A stretch of DNA of 64,000 nucleotides from Palsa-461 sp963768185 (GTDB taxonomy: Bacteria > Actinomycetota > Acidimicrobiia > Acidimicrobiales > RAAP-2). The stretch is taken from the NCBI GenBank assembly GCA_963768185.1, contig CAVYGS010000004.1, positions 186,001 through 250,000 of the forward strand, written 5' to 3'. Numbering within the stretch: the first letter of the stretch is position 1; every line of letters begins with the position of its first letter. Positions 25,745 through 34,684 of the stretch are shown here, piece by piece. The notes under the pieces were generated by a model that saw only the letters and a program-made list of their open reading frames with translations, did not search any database and was not told where the DNA came from. Position numbers and translations under genes: made by a program.

Positions 25745-26590
25745 CTAGCGTCGGAGCCGGACCAACCCGTTTCGGATGACGGGAGCGCCGGAGGACTCCG
25801 CTTCAAACGCAAAGGTGTCCTGGTCGACCTGAAAGATGTGCAGGTCGAGCTCGTCGCCGACGAACGTTGGCCCGGCGAACCGCACAGCAAGCCGTCCGAT
25901 GCGATTCGGATCCCCATCTGCGACGAGCGAGGGCACACCCTGAGCACAGAGACCCATCGTGCACAGACCGTGGAGGAAGGGTCGGTCGAAGCTGCTTCCG
26001 GCCGCCTCGAAATGGTGTCTGGACCAATCGCCGGAGACCTCGGCATAGCGGTGGGACATCCCCTCATCGCTGCTGACGCGGTAGCTGCCAACCGGCCGCG
26101 CTCGGGCGTCGTCGGGAAAGCTGTGTTCTGGGGCGCCTTCGCCCACCGGGTCACCAACCGCGTTCAGGAGCACCGTCGTCCACCACTGGTCGGCGACGGG
26201 GGCCCCGTCGGTGTCGTAGGTGGTATACCGCATCGTGATCAGGTTGTGCCGCCCTCCGCGGCGCGAGCCCTGCGCTTCGACCCAGGTCCGAAGCTCCTCA
26301 CCCGGGACAACTGGGCGATGAAGCACTACGTCGTGGTCCCCGTGGACGCCGCCCGCCATTGAGTCGCGCACCGCCTCGGGCACCAACGTGCTGAACGCAG
26401 CCTGTTGGGCCACCCAGATCTGAGTGACAATCGCCACCGGGGGTGCGGCCGTGCCGGCCAGGGGGCCGGGGTTCGGGTCCCTCGTCGCCGCCGCGTAGCG
26501 CCGAATGTGATCGGCGTCCAGGCATCCGTGGAATGGCCCGAGGCGTTGCCCGAGCAGGACTCCGGGGATATCGCGCGGTGAGACGGTCAT
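25745..26590 (-). CDS. MaoC-like double hot-dog hydratase
   Basis: A 281-residue protein of two hot-dog domains, the arrangement of MaoC-type (R)-hydratases and mesaconyl-type dehydratases with an N-terminal FAS1-like half. The C-terminal half holds the conserved SGDWSRHH segment followed by RPFLHGLCTMG, where the Asp and His form the catalytic pair of the hydratase-2 motif. These enzymes hydrate enoyl-CoA esters. It faces the amidohydrolase at 26757 in divergent orientation, which suggests a shared aromatic or acyl degradation route. Confidence 0.82.
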   Translation of the reverse strand: MTVSPRDIPGVLLGQRLGPFHGCLDADHIRRYAAATRDPNPGPLAGTAAPPVAIVTQIWVAQQAAFSTLVPEAVRDSMAGGVHGDHDVVLHRPVVPGEELRTWVEAQGSRRGGRHNLITMRYTTYDTDGAPVADQWWTTVLLNAVGDPVGEGAPEHSFPDDARARPVGSYRVSSDEGMSHRYAEVSGDWSRHHFEAAGSSFDRPFLHGLCTMGLCAQGVPSLVADGDPNRIGRLAVRFAGPTFVGDELDLHIFQVDQDTFAFEAESSGAPVIRNGLVRLRR

Positions 26591-26756
26591 GAGGCGTTTG
26601 GTATGACGTGTACGTGTGAGATTCGGGTCGTTGGGCAGGGGCTTCGATCAGTCCGTGCGCCGGAGCATGCGGCCAGAGGTCCGTGTGAGACCTGTTTCTG
26701 CAACAATCCGTAGAGCCACGAAGGCGCCTTCGCCTCGAAACGGGAGGTCCGAGTCC

Positions 26757-28043
26757 ATGAACATCAACGACCTCATCCTTGTCTCCGTTGACGATCATGT
26801 CGTGGAGCCACCCGATATGTTCCACGGGCACATATCTGACCGATACAAGGATCAGGCGCCACGGGTCATCGCCAAGGAGGACGGAACCGAAGCGTGGGTC
26901 TTCGAAGGCCAACAAGCCACCAACGTCGGCCTCAACGCAGTCGCCGGCAGGCCCCCGGATGAGTACGGGCTCGAGCCAACCCGCTTTGAGGAGATCCGGT
27001 CGGGTTGCTTCAACATCCACGATCGGATCTCGGACATGAACGCAAACGGGGTTCTGGCCTCTTTGAACTTTCCGTCGTACCCGCAGTTTTGTGGCCAGTT
27101 CTTTGCCCGAGCTTCGGACAAGGACCTCGGCCTCGCAGTGTTGCGTGCCTACAACGACTGGCATATCGACGAGTGGTGTGGCACATACCCGGGCCGGATG
27201 ATTCCTTTGGCGTTGCCACCCATCTGGGATCCCGCGCTGATGGCCAACGAGGTGCATCGGGTGGCGGCGAAGGGATGCCATGCCGTGACCTTCTCCGAAA
27301 ACCCCGAGAAGCTCGGATACCCGTCGTTCCATCAGGATCACTGGGATCCGTTCTGGCAAGCGTGCAGCGATGAAAACACGGTGGTCTGCCTGCACATTGG
27401 ATCGTCCTCACAGGTGGTCGTCACCTCGCTGGATGCACCGATCGACACACTGATCACGTTGCAGCCCATGAACATCGTCCAGGCGGCGGCCGACCTGTTG
27501 TGGTCTCCGGTGTTGCGCAAGTTCCCGAAGCTGACGGTCGCGCTGAGCGAGGGAGGGATCGGATGGATCCCGTACTTCCTTGAGCGTGTTGACTACGTCT
27601 ACACCCACCACAAGGCATGGACGCATCAGAGTTTTGGCGACAAACTTCCGAGCCAGGTCTTCCTGGAACGGGTGGTGACGTGCTTCATTGACGATGCATT
27701 CGGCATCGAGGCACGCGACCACCTCAATGGCGACATGATCACCTGGGAGTGTGACTATCCCCACTCCGACTCGACCTGGCCGACCGCGCCGGAGACCCTC
27801 GGCTCCTATCTCGAGGGAGTACCTAGTGAGCAGGTGTCAAAGATCACCCACGAGAACGCCCTCCGCTTGTTCTCCTTCGACGCCTTCTTGCACGTGCCGA
27901 GGCCACAAGCAACTGTGGGGGCGCTTCGGGCGCAAGCGACGGACGTCGACCTTGGGTATCGTTCGTCGCCGCGCCTAAAGAAGGTTGGAAACGACATCGT
28001 CAATGTCGTGGCCTTGGCATCTCGGGTGCCTTCACCGAGCTGA
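26757..28043 (+). CDS. Amidohydrolase-2 family protein
   Basis: A 428-residue paralogue of the enzyme at 23961. It starts VSVDDHVVEPPDMFHGH with the DxHxxEP metal site, continues with LHIGSSSQ, LSEGGIGWIPYFLERVDYV and WECDYPHSDSTWP, and has an extra C-terminal tail of about 50 residues after the THENALRLF helix. GGGAGG lies nine bases before the ATG. Related enzymes act on aromatic acids or hydroxylated ring-cleavage products. Two copies about 3 kb apart with a MaoC gene between them suggest a catabolic gene group. Confidence 0.87.
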   Translation: MNINDLILVSVDDHVVEPPDMFHGHISDRYKDQAPRVIAKEDGTEAWVFEGQQATNVGLNAVAGRPPDEYGLEPTRFEEIRSGCFNIHDRISDMNANGVLASLNFPSYPQFCGQFFARASDKDLGLAVLRAYNDWHIDEWCGTYPGRMIPLALPPIWDPALMANEVHRVAAKGCHAVTFSENPEKLGYPSFHQDHWDPFWQACSDENTVVCLHIGSSSQVVVTSLDAPIDTLITLQPMNIVQAAADLLWSPVLRKFPKLTVALSEGGIGWIPYFLERVDYVYTHHKAWTHQSFGDKLPSQVFLERVVTCFIDDAFGIEARDHLNGDMITWECDYPHSDSTWPTAPETLGSYLEGVPSEQVSKITHENALRLFSFDAFLHVPRPQATVGALRAQATDVDLGYRSSPRLKKVGNDIVNVVALASRVPSPS

Positions 28044-28210
28044 TCTTCGCGCGACTGAGCGTTGCTCCTGTCCTCAACACGAAGCGCGCGTCCCGCAAGT
28101 CACTCGGCTCGCCACTTGGACCTTCGAGTCGATCCGGCCGCGTTTCCCGATGACCGGCGCTGACACCGAGGCGTGGCGCAGCCAGACACCGTGTCGAACT
28201 CGCTCTTGAG

Positions 28211-29638
28211 TTGGACACGGGCTTGACTGCGGAAGGACCGATCGAGCCCGACGCGCTGCTCGAACCCTCATTACCGGCCAACGGGCCATCGCATCGGCTC
28301 GTCTTCTCGATCGTCGCAATCGCTCTGTTCATGGGCGCCGTCGATCTCACGATCGTGGCCACGGCGCTCCCGGCGATTCACCGAAGTCTGGGAGCATCGA
28401 TCAACTGGGTTGGTTGGACGATCACCATCTACGGCCTCAGTGTGGTCATCGTCCTCCCGATCGCCGGACGGCTCAGCATCCGATATGGGCGCAAGCAGGT
28501 CTTTCTGCTCGGCATCGCAATGTTCACCGCCTCGTCGCTCCTGTGCGGCTTCGCGACCAACATCTATCTGCTGATCGGCTTTCGAGCGCTTCAGGCGGTT
28601 GGCGGCGGCGCGCTCCAGCCCTCTGCCGCCGGTCTGATTGCCGATCACTTCGGCGAGGACAGGGACCGAGGGATTGGGCTCTTCGGCACCATCAACGCCG
28701 TGGGGCAGGTGGTCGGGCCGATCTTGGGTGGCGTCCTGGTTGGCTATCTGTCCTGGCGGTGGATCTTCTTCGTCAACGTCCCGATCGGGATCGCCCTGGT
28801 CTGGATGACGATCCGGTTCATTCCCGAATCTCAAAAGGCTGCCGGCGAGAGGCTCGATTTCGGCGGGCTGATCCTCCTGGCGGCGGCCTGCTTTTCGGCG
28901 ATCCTCGGCATCACCATCTTCGGAGACGGCCGGGCCGCGATCGACGCAGAGGTGTTCGTCGTTCTCGAAGCGGCGGCGATCACCCTCATCGCCCTCTTCA
29001 TCCAACACACGAGGAGGGCCGCGTCTCCGTTCATCCCGGTGTGGCTCCTGGCCGGCAAGGGATTCGCTGCGATGAACTGCTTGAACCTGCTCCAGGGGTT
29101 CGTGACATTCGGAGTGGCTTCGCTGGTGCCGCTCTACGCTGAGCAGCGCTACCACCTCACACCACTGAGCGCCGGGGGGCTGCTGACCGCGAGAGCGATC
29201 GGGGCGATCGTGATCGGCGTCTTTGCAGCGTTCGCGCTGCGTCGTACGGGCTACCGACTGCCGATGCTCGTCGGGTTCTCGGTGATTGCCGTCGGGACGC
29301 TCCTCATGTCGGTCGCGCCGAGGTGGGGGATGAGCCCCTTCGTCTGGCTCAGCATCTGTGTCGGCATCATCGGACTGGGACTGGGCACGGTGAATCCGGC
29401 GGCCGCCAACGCGTGCATGCGGCTGGCGCCGGACCACGCAGCGGCCATTACCGGCTTGCGCAGCATGTTCTTGAACCTGGGGGTCATCTTCTGCGTGTCG
29501 ATCACCACGGCGATCCTCAACCGCAGCGGGGATCCCGGCATCACCCAGGCCCACGTGTTCTGGGTGATCACCGCACTTATCTTCCTTGTCATGCCCCCGC
29601 TGGTCATGCGAGTCCCCGAACACAAGGGTCACTGGTAG
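28211..29638 (+). CDS. MFS drug or solute exporter, DHA2 (14-TMS) type
   Basis: A 475-residue integral membrane transporter. The N-terminal motif LDxTIVNxALP of the family is seen as VDLTIVATALPAI, motif A as GRLSIRYGRKQVF, and the conserved GxxxGPxLGG run as VGPILGG. The hydrophobicity is consistent with 12 to 14 helices. The frame opens with TTG at 28211; downstream starts are possible because the first 25 residues are not part of the core. It may export a product or toxic substrate of the neighbouring catabolic genes. Confidence 0.85.
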   Translation: MDTGLTAEGPIEPDALLEPSLPANGPSHRLVFSIVAIALFMGAVDLTIVATALPAIHRSLGASINWVGWTITIYGLSVVIVLPIAGRLSIRYGRKQVFLLGIAMFTASSLLCGFATNIYLLIGFRALQAVGGGALQPSAAGLIADHFGEDRDRGIGLFGTINAVGQVVGPILGGVLVGYLSWRWIFFVNVPIGIALVWMTIRFIPESQKAAGERLDFGGLILLAAACFSAILGITIFGDGRAAIDAEVFVVLEAAAITLIALFIQHTRRAASPFIPVWLLAGKGFAAMNCLNLLQGFVTFGVASLVPLYAEQRYHLTPLSAGGLLTARAIGAIVIGVFAAFALRRTGYRLPMLVGFSVIAVGTLLMSVAPRWGMSPFVWLSICVGIIGLGLGTVNPAAANACMRLAPDHAAAITGLRSMFLNLGVIFCVSITTAILNRSGDPGITQAHVFWVITALIFLVMPPLVMRVPEHKGHW

Positions 29639-29675
29639 ATTCGAGGCCCTCGGCGACTGTCACGGGAATGAGGAC

Positions 29676-30965
29676 ATGGCGGACGCAGGACGCCCGCGAC
29701 ATCCGGGCGGGATCACTCGGCGTGGGTTTCTGGGTGCGATGGGCGGGGTGGTCGCCGGCGGTTCGCTCGTCGGTTCCCACGGCGATGGGGCGTCGGCGGC
29801 AGAGGATGGGCTGGTCCGTGCGCACGGAGAGACGGTTGCCTTTTTCGGGGCGCGACAGGCCGGCGTTACGACCCCGCCCCAGCGGCACAGCGTCTTCGTC
29901 GCGTTCGATCTGCAGACCGAGAGCCGGCGTGAGCTGATCTCGCTCCTCCAGCGCTGGACGTCGACCGCGGCCAATCTGTGCGTCGGGCGCCCCGCCGATC
30001 CGTTGCGCTCGGGTCCGGCAGCCGTGGAGCCCGACAGCGGTGCCGCACTGGGGCTGGGCCCGGCGCGGCTCACCGTCAATTTCGGATTCGGCCCGAGTCT
30101 GTTCGGGATGGGTGCCCCGGATCGTTTCGGCTTGCGGGATCGCTGGCCGATGGCGTTGGTCGAGATGCCGGCGTTTCCGGGTGACCAACTGACGTCGTCG
30201 AGCAGCGGTGGAGATCTGACCGTGCACACGTGCGCGGAGGACCCGCAGGTCGCGTTCCACGCCATGCAGCAGCTGGCGAGGGCGGGAGCCGGTACGACAA
30301 CGATCCGGTGGTCTGAGAGCGGGTTCAACGAGACGAGTGCCTCGGACGGAGCGCCACGGAATCTCATGGGCTTCAAGGACGGCATCGTGAACCCAACCAC
30401 CGACTCCGAGCTCGATCGGTTCGTGTGGGTGACCGCGAGCCAGGACCAGGACTGGATGCTGGGCGGGACCTATCTGGTCGTGCGCCGCATCCGCATGCTC
30501 CTGGGAACCTGGGACGCCGAGTCCCTCGATGCACAGCAGCGGGCGATCGGTCGCCACAAACTGTCGGGTGCCCCCCTCGGCGGTCGGGTGGACACCGACC
30601 CCCTCGATCTCGATGCCCGCCGGTCAGACGGTGATCTGGTCATGCCGCGAGAGGCCCACGTCCGGTTGGCCTCGGCGGCCGAGAACTGGGGCCAGATGCT
30701 GCTCCGGCGGAGCTACGCCTTCACGAACGGCGTATCGCCGCTTCCGGGGCGCGGGATGGCCGAGGGAACCGACGCGCTCGATGCCGGGGTGCTCTTCTTT
30801 GCGTATCAGCAGAACCCGCGCCTCGCGTTTATCCCGATCTACACGCGGCTCGCGGTGAACGACGCTCTGCGCAACTTCACCGTGCACACCGCAAGCGCGA
30901 TCGCTGCGCTGCCGCCCGGCGTCAGCGGTCCGGGACACTGGGTCGGTGAGGAGCTCTTCGCGTAG
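29676..30965 (+). CDS. DyP-type haem peroxidase with Tat signal
   Basis: A 429-residue dye-decolorising peroxidase. The signal ITRRGFLGAMGGVVAG is a twin-arginine type, so the haem-loaded protein is exported folded. GFKDGIVNP is the GxxDG haem-pocket motif with the catalytic Asp; an Arg and the proximal His are expected further on, near VRRIRM and HKLSG. The size fits EfeB-like class A enzymes. No EfeO or EfeU iron genes are adjacent, so iron uptake is not implied. It follows the MFS gene closely. Confidence 0.88.
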   Translation: MADAGRPRHPGGITRRGFLGAMGGVVAGGSLVGSHGDGASAAEDGLVRAHGETVAFFGARQAGVTTPPQRHSVFVAFDLQTESRRELISLLQRWTSTAANLCVGRPADPLRSGPAAVEPDSGAALGLGPARLTVNFGFGPSLFGMGAPDRFGLRDRWPMALVEMPAFPGDQLTSSSSGGDLTVHTCAEDPQVAFHAMQQLARAGAGTTTIRWSESGFNETSASDGAPRNLMGFKDGIVNPTTDSELDRFVWVTASQDQDWMLGGTYLVVRRIRMLLGTWDAESLDAQQRAIGRHKLSGAPLGGRVDTDPLDLDARRSDGDLVMPREAHVRLASAAENWGQMLLRRSYAFTNGVSPLPGRGMAEGTDALDAGVLFFAYQQNPRLAFIPIYTRLAVNDALRNFTVHTASAIAALPPGVSGPGHWVGEELFA

Positions 30966-30974
30966 CGTCCGGCG

Positions 30975-31015
30975 GACCCGGATCTCTAGGGCACCCTCGC
31001 CGTGGTGGGCGGGTC
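30975..31015. terminator. Hairpin between convergent genes
   Basis: GACCCG and CGGGTC pair across a structured loop and are followed by TTTTA on the plus strand. It would end the DyP gene and, on the other strand, the SDR gene whose stop is at 31018. Confidence 0.5.
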
Positions 31016-31017
31016 TT

Positions 31018-31761
31018 TTAGGTGCAGACGTCAGCTCGAGCAGAGAGGATCGCTTCAAGACGATTCTTGACCTCATCGGCGTGGTGTTCATCGGTGAACA
31101 CGTAGTCCCGGCCTCGGCGGATGGCGTCCACAACGTTCGCGGCAACCGCGGATGGCGCGACAGTGCCGATCGGATTCATGGCTGTCTTGATCATCCCCGG
31201 CATGACGACGCTCACACCCACTGGTGCCCCAAGTACTTGCAGTTCGCAGCGCAACACGTCGGAGAGCCCGAGGACTCCGTGTTTGGCTACCGAATATGGT
31301 CCGAGTCGATCCAGCGGGAGGACCGCCGCCATTGACGCAACATTGACCACGTGGCCCGGCACGCCTGACTCGAGGATGAGGGGCACAAACGTGCGGACTC
31401 CGTGGATCACCCCCCAGAGGTCGACGTCGACCACTCGGTGCCATTCTTCAAGTGGCAACTCCCACGAGTATCCCCGGTTGACGATGCCGGCATTGTTGAC
31501 TGCGATGTGAAGCGCGCCGAATCGATCGATGACGGCGCGGCCCACGAGGTCGACATCCTCAGGGTTGCTCACGTTGGCGACGACGGCGAGCACGGCAGCG
31601 CCCTCGTTGCGCAGCCGGGTGGCATGTGCGTTGAGGTGATCCGCGTCGATGTCCGCCATCACGACGGACATGCCCTCGGCAACGAGCGACTCCACGATCG
31701 CCAGGCCGATGCCGCTAGCAGCACCAGTCACCACGGCCGCTCGCCCTTCGAGCTCTTCCAC
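31018..31761 (-). CDS. Short-chain dehydrogenase/reductase
   Basis: A 247-residue classical SDR. TGAASGIG at the N-terminus binds the NAD(P) cofactor, NNAG is present near residue 88, and the catalytic Ser and YSVAK follow at the expected spacing. An acidic residue after strand 2 (MADID) favours NAD(H). The substrate is unknown; nearby amidohydrolase and MaoC genes point to an alcohol or ketone of a degradation route. It converges on the DyP gene. Confidence 0.9.
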   Translation of the reverse strand: MEELEGRAAVVTGAASGIGLAIVESLVAEGMSVVMADIDADHLNAHATRLRNEGAAVLAVVANVSNPEDVDLVGRAVIDRFGALHIAVNNAGIVNRGYSWELPLEEWHRVVDVDLWGVIHGVRTFVPLILESGVPGHVVNVASMAAVLPLDRLGPYSVAKHGVLGLSDVLRCELQVLGAPVGVSVVMPGMIKTAMNPIGTVAPSAVAANVVDAIRRGRDYVFTDEHHADEVKNRLEAILSARADVCT

Positions 31762-31937
31762 AATCGGCGGATGTTATCTCTCGTGCCTCACCGCTCTCCT
31801 GGCACCACGGCCAACAAGCGGTCCGCTCACTTGCCGACGTCGTGGACCCATGACCTGGCCGGCGTTGCGCTGGGTTCGCAGCTGAGATGACTCTCGGCCC
31901 AAGGGGGGGACGACGCCCGACGTGGCGGTGATTTAGC

Positions 31938-32279
31938 GTGGCGGGCGTGGAAGCCTCCCCGGCCTCGGGCCGCCTCGAACGGATCGCTTCCCGTCAGCGC
32001 AGCCCGAAGTGGAAGAATCCGCCGCTGCGCATCGAGATGTCCGAGTGCATCAACTGCGATGCCTGCCTGCGGCATTGTCCGCCCCAGTTCGGGGCCATCT
32101 TCAACCACGGGATCGACGTCATCATCGTCCCCGAGCTCTGCTCGGGCTGCGACAAGTGTCTCGACCCGTGTCCCGTGAACTGCATCTACCCTGATCCGGA
32201 CTGGGCACCCGCGCCCGAGGACTGGTGGGAGGAGCCCCTTGGGCCCCACGACGGTTACTCCGCGTTCACGAAGAAGTAG
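31938..32279 (+). CDS. 2[4Fe-4S] ferredoxin
   Basis: A 113-residue electron carrier. CINCDACLRHCP and CSGCDKCLDPCP give two CxxCxxCxxxCP sets, so two [4Fe-4S] clusters are expected. It has an N-terminal extension of about 35 residues and a C-terminal acidic, tryptophan-rich tail (DWWEEPLG), which bacterial-type ferredoxins do not usually have. The start is GTG at 31938; the true start could be later. It heads a same-strand group with two ferritin-like proteins and an unknown protein and is probably their electron donor. Confidence 0.9.
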   Translation: MAGVEASPASGRLERIASRQRSPKWKNPPLRIEMSECINCDACLRHCPPQFGAIFNHGIDVIIVPELCSGCDKCLDPCPVNCIYPDPDWAPAPEDWWEEPLGPHDGYSAFTKK

Positions 32280-32452
32280 AAGGCGGTCGCCCGGCACCCC
32301 GACCCTAGCGAGGTCGCGGTACATGGTCGTGGGGTCGGTGGGCGACGAGCGATCGTGCGTCCAACAGGGTGCCCCGGTAGCGTTCCCGTTTGTCGGAACA
32401 GGGGGGCTGGGCCTAGTCGGCTGGGCACCCCGCCAGCGTTAGGTGTTGCTCG

Positions 32453-33115
32453 ATGCCCGATCCGAAGAAGCCCCGTGCCCCATTCGCCCCCTGGGATCGC
32501 AGGGAGCTGCCGGGGTCGTTCTCGGTCGAGGAGACCGCGCGACGGGTGGGGCACTACAAATGGGTCGAGATGCGCCTGTTCGAGGCGCTTGGCGGTTGGG
32601 TCGCCACGGTCCCGGAGCTCGACGTGAAGATGCGTTTGGGGACCCACTGCTACAAGCACGCATGGCACTCGGAGCTTTGGCACAAGCGCCTTCCCGAGTT
32701 ACGCGAGATGAACCCCGACCGGCTCACACTCCCGGCGACCGACGCGATGGTTGAGTTCATCGAGGCGATGACCGCCCCTGAGGGCGAGGACAAGACCCTG
32801 GAGAAGCTGGTCGGCGTCTACCGGGTGCTCATCCCCCACAAGATCGCGGCATACACCTATCACCGGAACAACACCTCGACGGTCACCGACGCGCCCACCA
32901 TCCGCAGCCTCAATTTCGCCCTCCAGGACGAGTTCGATGACTGGCGGGACGGGGAGATGCTGATCCAGTCGATGATCGAGTCCGAAGACGATGTCCACCG
33001 CGCGGCCCAGCACCAGGCCAAGCTGGAGGCGATCATGGTTCGCGCCGGCGGGATCGCCGGACTGGGTTCTATCGGGACCGCGGAGGTCCCGAACACTGTG
33101 GAGGCACACGCATGA
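32453..33115 (+). CDS. Ferritin-like protein, first of a pair
   Basis: A 220-residue helical protein. The segment KMRLGTHCYKHAWHSELWHK holds closely spaced His and Glu residues that could bind a di-iron centre, and a later helix (DEFDDWRDGEMLIQSMIESE) adds acidic ligands. The pattern suits a ferritin-like four-helix bundle, but the exact family is uncertain. Its stop overlaps the next gene's ATG (ATGA), which indicates obligate co-expression with the second ferritin-like protein. Start ATG 32453. Confidence 0.65.
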   Translation: MPDPKKPRAPFAPWDRRELPGSFSVEETARRVGHYKWVEMRLFEALGGWVATVPELDVKMRLGTHCYKHAWHSELWHKRLPELREMNPDRLTLPATDAMVEFIEAMTAPEGEDKTLEKLVGVYRVLIPHKIAAYTYHRNNTSTVTDAPTIRSLNFALQDEFDDWRDGEMLIQSMIESEDDVHRAAQHQAKLEAIMVRAGGIAGLGSIGTAEVPNTVEAHA

Positions 33116-34000
33116 AGCGTCACCTGACCGTTGAGGACCTGGCGCGCGACAGTCGCTTTGTCCGGGTCAACTTCGAGGACCGGATGAACGACCCGCGCAA
33201 CCTTGGCGGCCCGGGTGCCTATGGCCGGGACGCCGCCGAGCAGGCCGACGACGAGGATCGTTCGAGCCGTCGCGGGCTGGGCCGCATGACCCCCGGAGCC
33301 GCCAATGCGCCGGATGCCGCCCGGTCGTTGATGCATGGGATCTTCGTCGGTGAGATCCAGGCACTCGAGGGCGCCGGTCGCACCTGCTACGACTTCGACG
33401 AAGGGGACAGTGCCGACCAGGTTCCCTACGCACTCAAGCTGGACATGGCCCGGCAGTGCTGGGACGAGGCCCGCCATTGCGAGATCTCGGTCAAGCTCAC
33501 CGAGTGGATGGGCACCGAGGTCGGCGAGTTCACCGAGTCGCCGTTCCTGTTCCAGGCCGCCTGCAACCCCGACGCGCTCGCTTCGACTGGCCGGGGTCAA
33601 CCGGGCGCTCGAGGGCCTGGCCATCGACGTGTTCCACACGATGCGCAACTTCGGCGATGAGGCCGGTGACCCGGTGCTCGAGTTCTGCGAGGACTGGATG
33701 CTCGCCGATGAGGTCACCCACGTGAAGATGGGCTCGGACTGGCTCCGCAAGCTGACGGTCACCGACCCGGAGCGGCGGGCGCGCGCGCTCGAGTTCCAGT
33801 CGATCGTGGACAAGCTGTTCTCGCTCGGCGGTGGCCGGGGTGAGGAGGACGACAGCCCGATCCGGCTGGCTCGGCGGTTCCGGGAGATGGCCGGATTCAC
33901 CGACGAGGAGATTGACACGATTGCTGGTTTGTCGGGTGAGGCACGCCAGGAGGCAGAGAATCGCGTGGCCGCCCGCCGGGCCGCGTCGGCCAGTTCCTAG
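33112..34000 (+). pseudogene. Ferritin-like protein, second of a pair, apparent frameshift
   Basis: With one base removed the product is 295 residues. Frame one runs from MKRHLTVEDLARDSRF to CNPDALA; the rest, from RLAGVNRALEGLAIDVFHTM to the stop at 34000, is in another frame. The shift lies near 33585 (GCTTCG where GCTCG would fit). Ferritin-like ligands are seen as WDEARHCEI (ExxH) and ADEVTHVKMG (ExxH), the two-fold pattern of a di-iron bundle; the broader helix pattern recalls DUF455-like proteins. The preserved second half, with no stop codons and consistent codon use, suggests a sequence error or very recent mutation. Confidence 0.65.
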
Positions 34001-34013
34001 GGAACTCGCCCGC

Positions 34014-34568
34014 GTGGGCACGATCACCATCACCCCGGAAAAGTTCACGCTGGTCCAGTTCGACGGCGACCGGATCACGGATCGCGCCGCCGAGATCGCC
34101 GGCCGGATCGGGCTCGACGCCGATGTCCACATCGAGGTGGATGAGTCCCACCCGATGGGCCGCCTGCGCGTGCGGTCGATGGCGCCGATCGTGGTGCTCG
34201 CCCAGGGTGGCGCGTTCGAGGACCTGAAGCACCTGGGTCACATGTCCGAGCAGAACATGACCGAGTCCCTTGGGCGGCTGCTCTTCAGGGTGAAGGATCG
34301 GCTGGACCCCGGCTTCGCCGCGGTGCCAGAGGACGCGGGTCTCAGCTTGCAGGAAATGAACGTATGGGACACCTACTGCCTGGGGCGCCTCGCCCAGGCC
34401 GGCTACGACGTGGCGCAGCCGCGCTGGCACTACCACTTCCGGCTCCGGCAAGGCTTCACGGACGTCGCCGACGCCGCCTTCGAGCGGCTCTGGGCGGCCG
34501 ACGGGCTTTCGTGGGCCGATCTCGAGGCGGTCTGTGTCGAGACAGAAGGGGCGAGGGCCGCCGCCTAA
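34014..34568 (+). CDS. Unknown protein of the ferredoxin/ferritin-like cluster
   Basis: A 184-residue protein starting with GTG at 34014, 13 bases after the ferritin-like gene. It begins with a beta-rich region (TLVQFDGDRITDRAAEIA) and continues with a helical middle containing LKHLGHMSEQNMTESLGRL. Several His residues (HIEVDESHPMG, RWHYHFRLRQG) could bind metal, but no known family is evident. Gene order suggests it is a subunit or maturation factor of the same redox complex as the ferredoxin. Confidence 0.55.
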   Translation: MGTITITPEKFTLVQFDGDRITDRAAEIAGRIGLDADVHIEVDESHPMGRLRVRSMAPIVVLAQGGAFEDLKHLGHMSEQNMTESLGRLLFRVKDRLDPGFAAVPEDAGLSLQEMNVWDTYCLGRLAQAGYDVAQPRWHYHFRLRQGFTDVADAAFERLWAADGLSWADLEAVCVETEGARAAA

Positions 34569-34684
34569 CCTCGAAAATTCGTCCCGCCCCTGAATCGCGG
34601 GTGTTCGCGTCCACGTAAAAGCCCCCCTGTCCTGGGAGAATGTGAGTCTCTAAGCAACACATCTCACAGAACCAGGAGGGCTCC

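Noticed and set aside
28271..29632. A 453-residue charged minus-strand frame opposite the MFS gene
   Set aside because: The plus strand encodes a clear 12-14 helix transporter; the antisense frame is rich in charged residues with no family.
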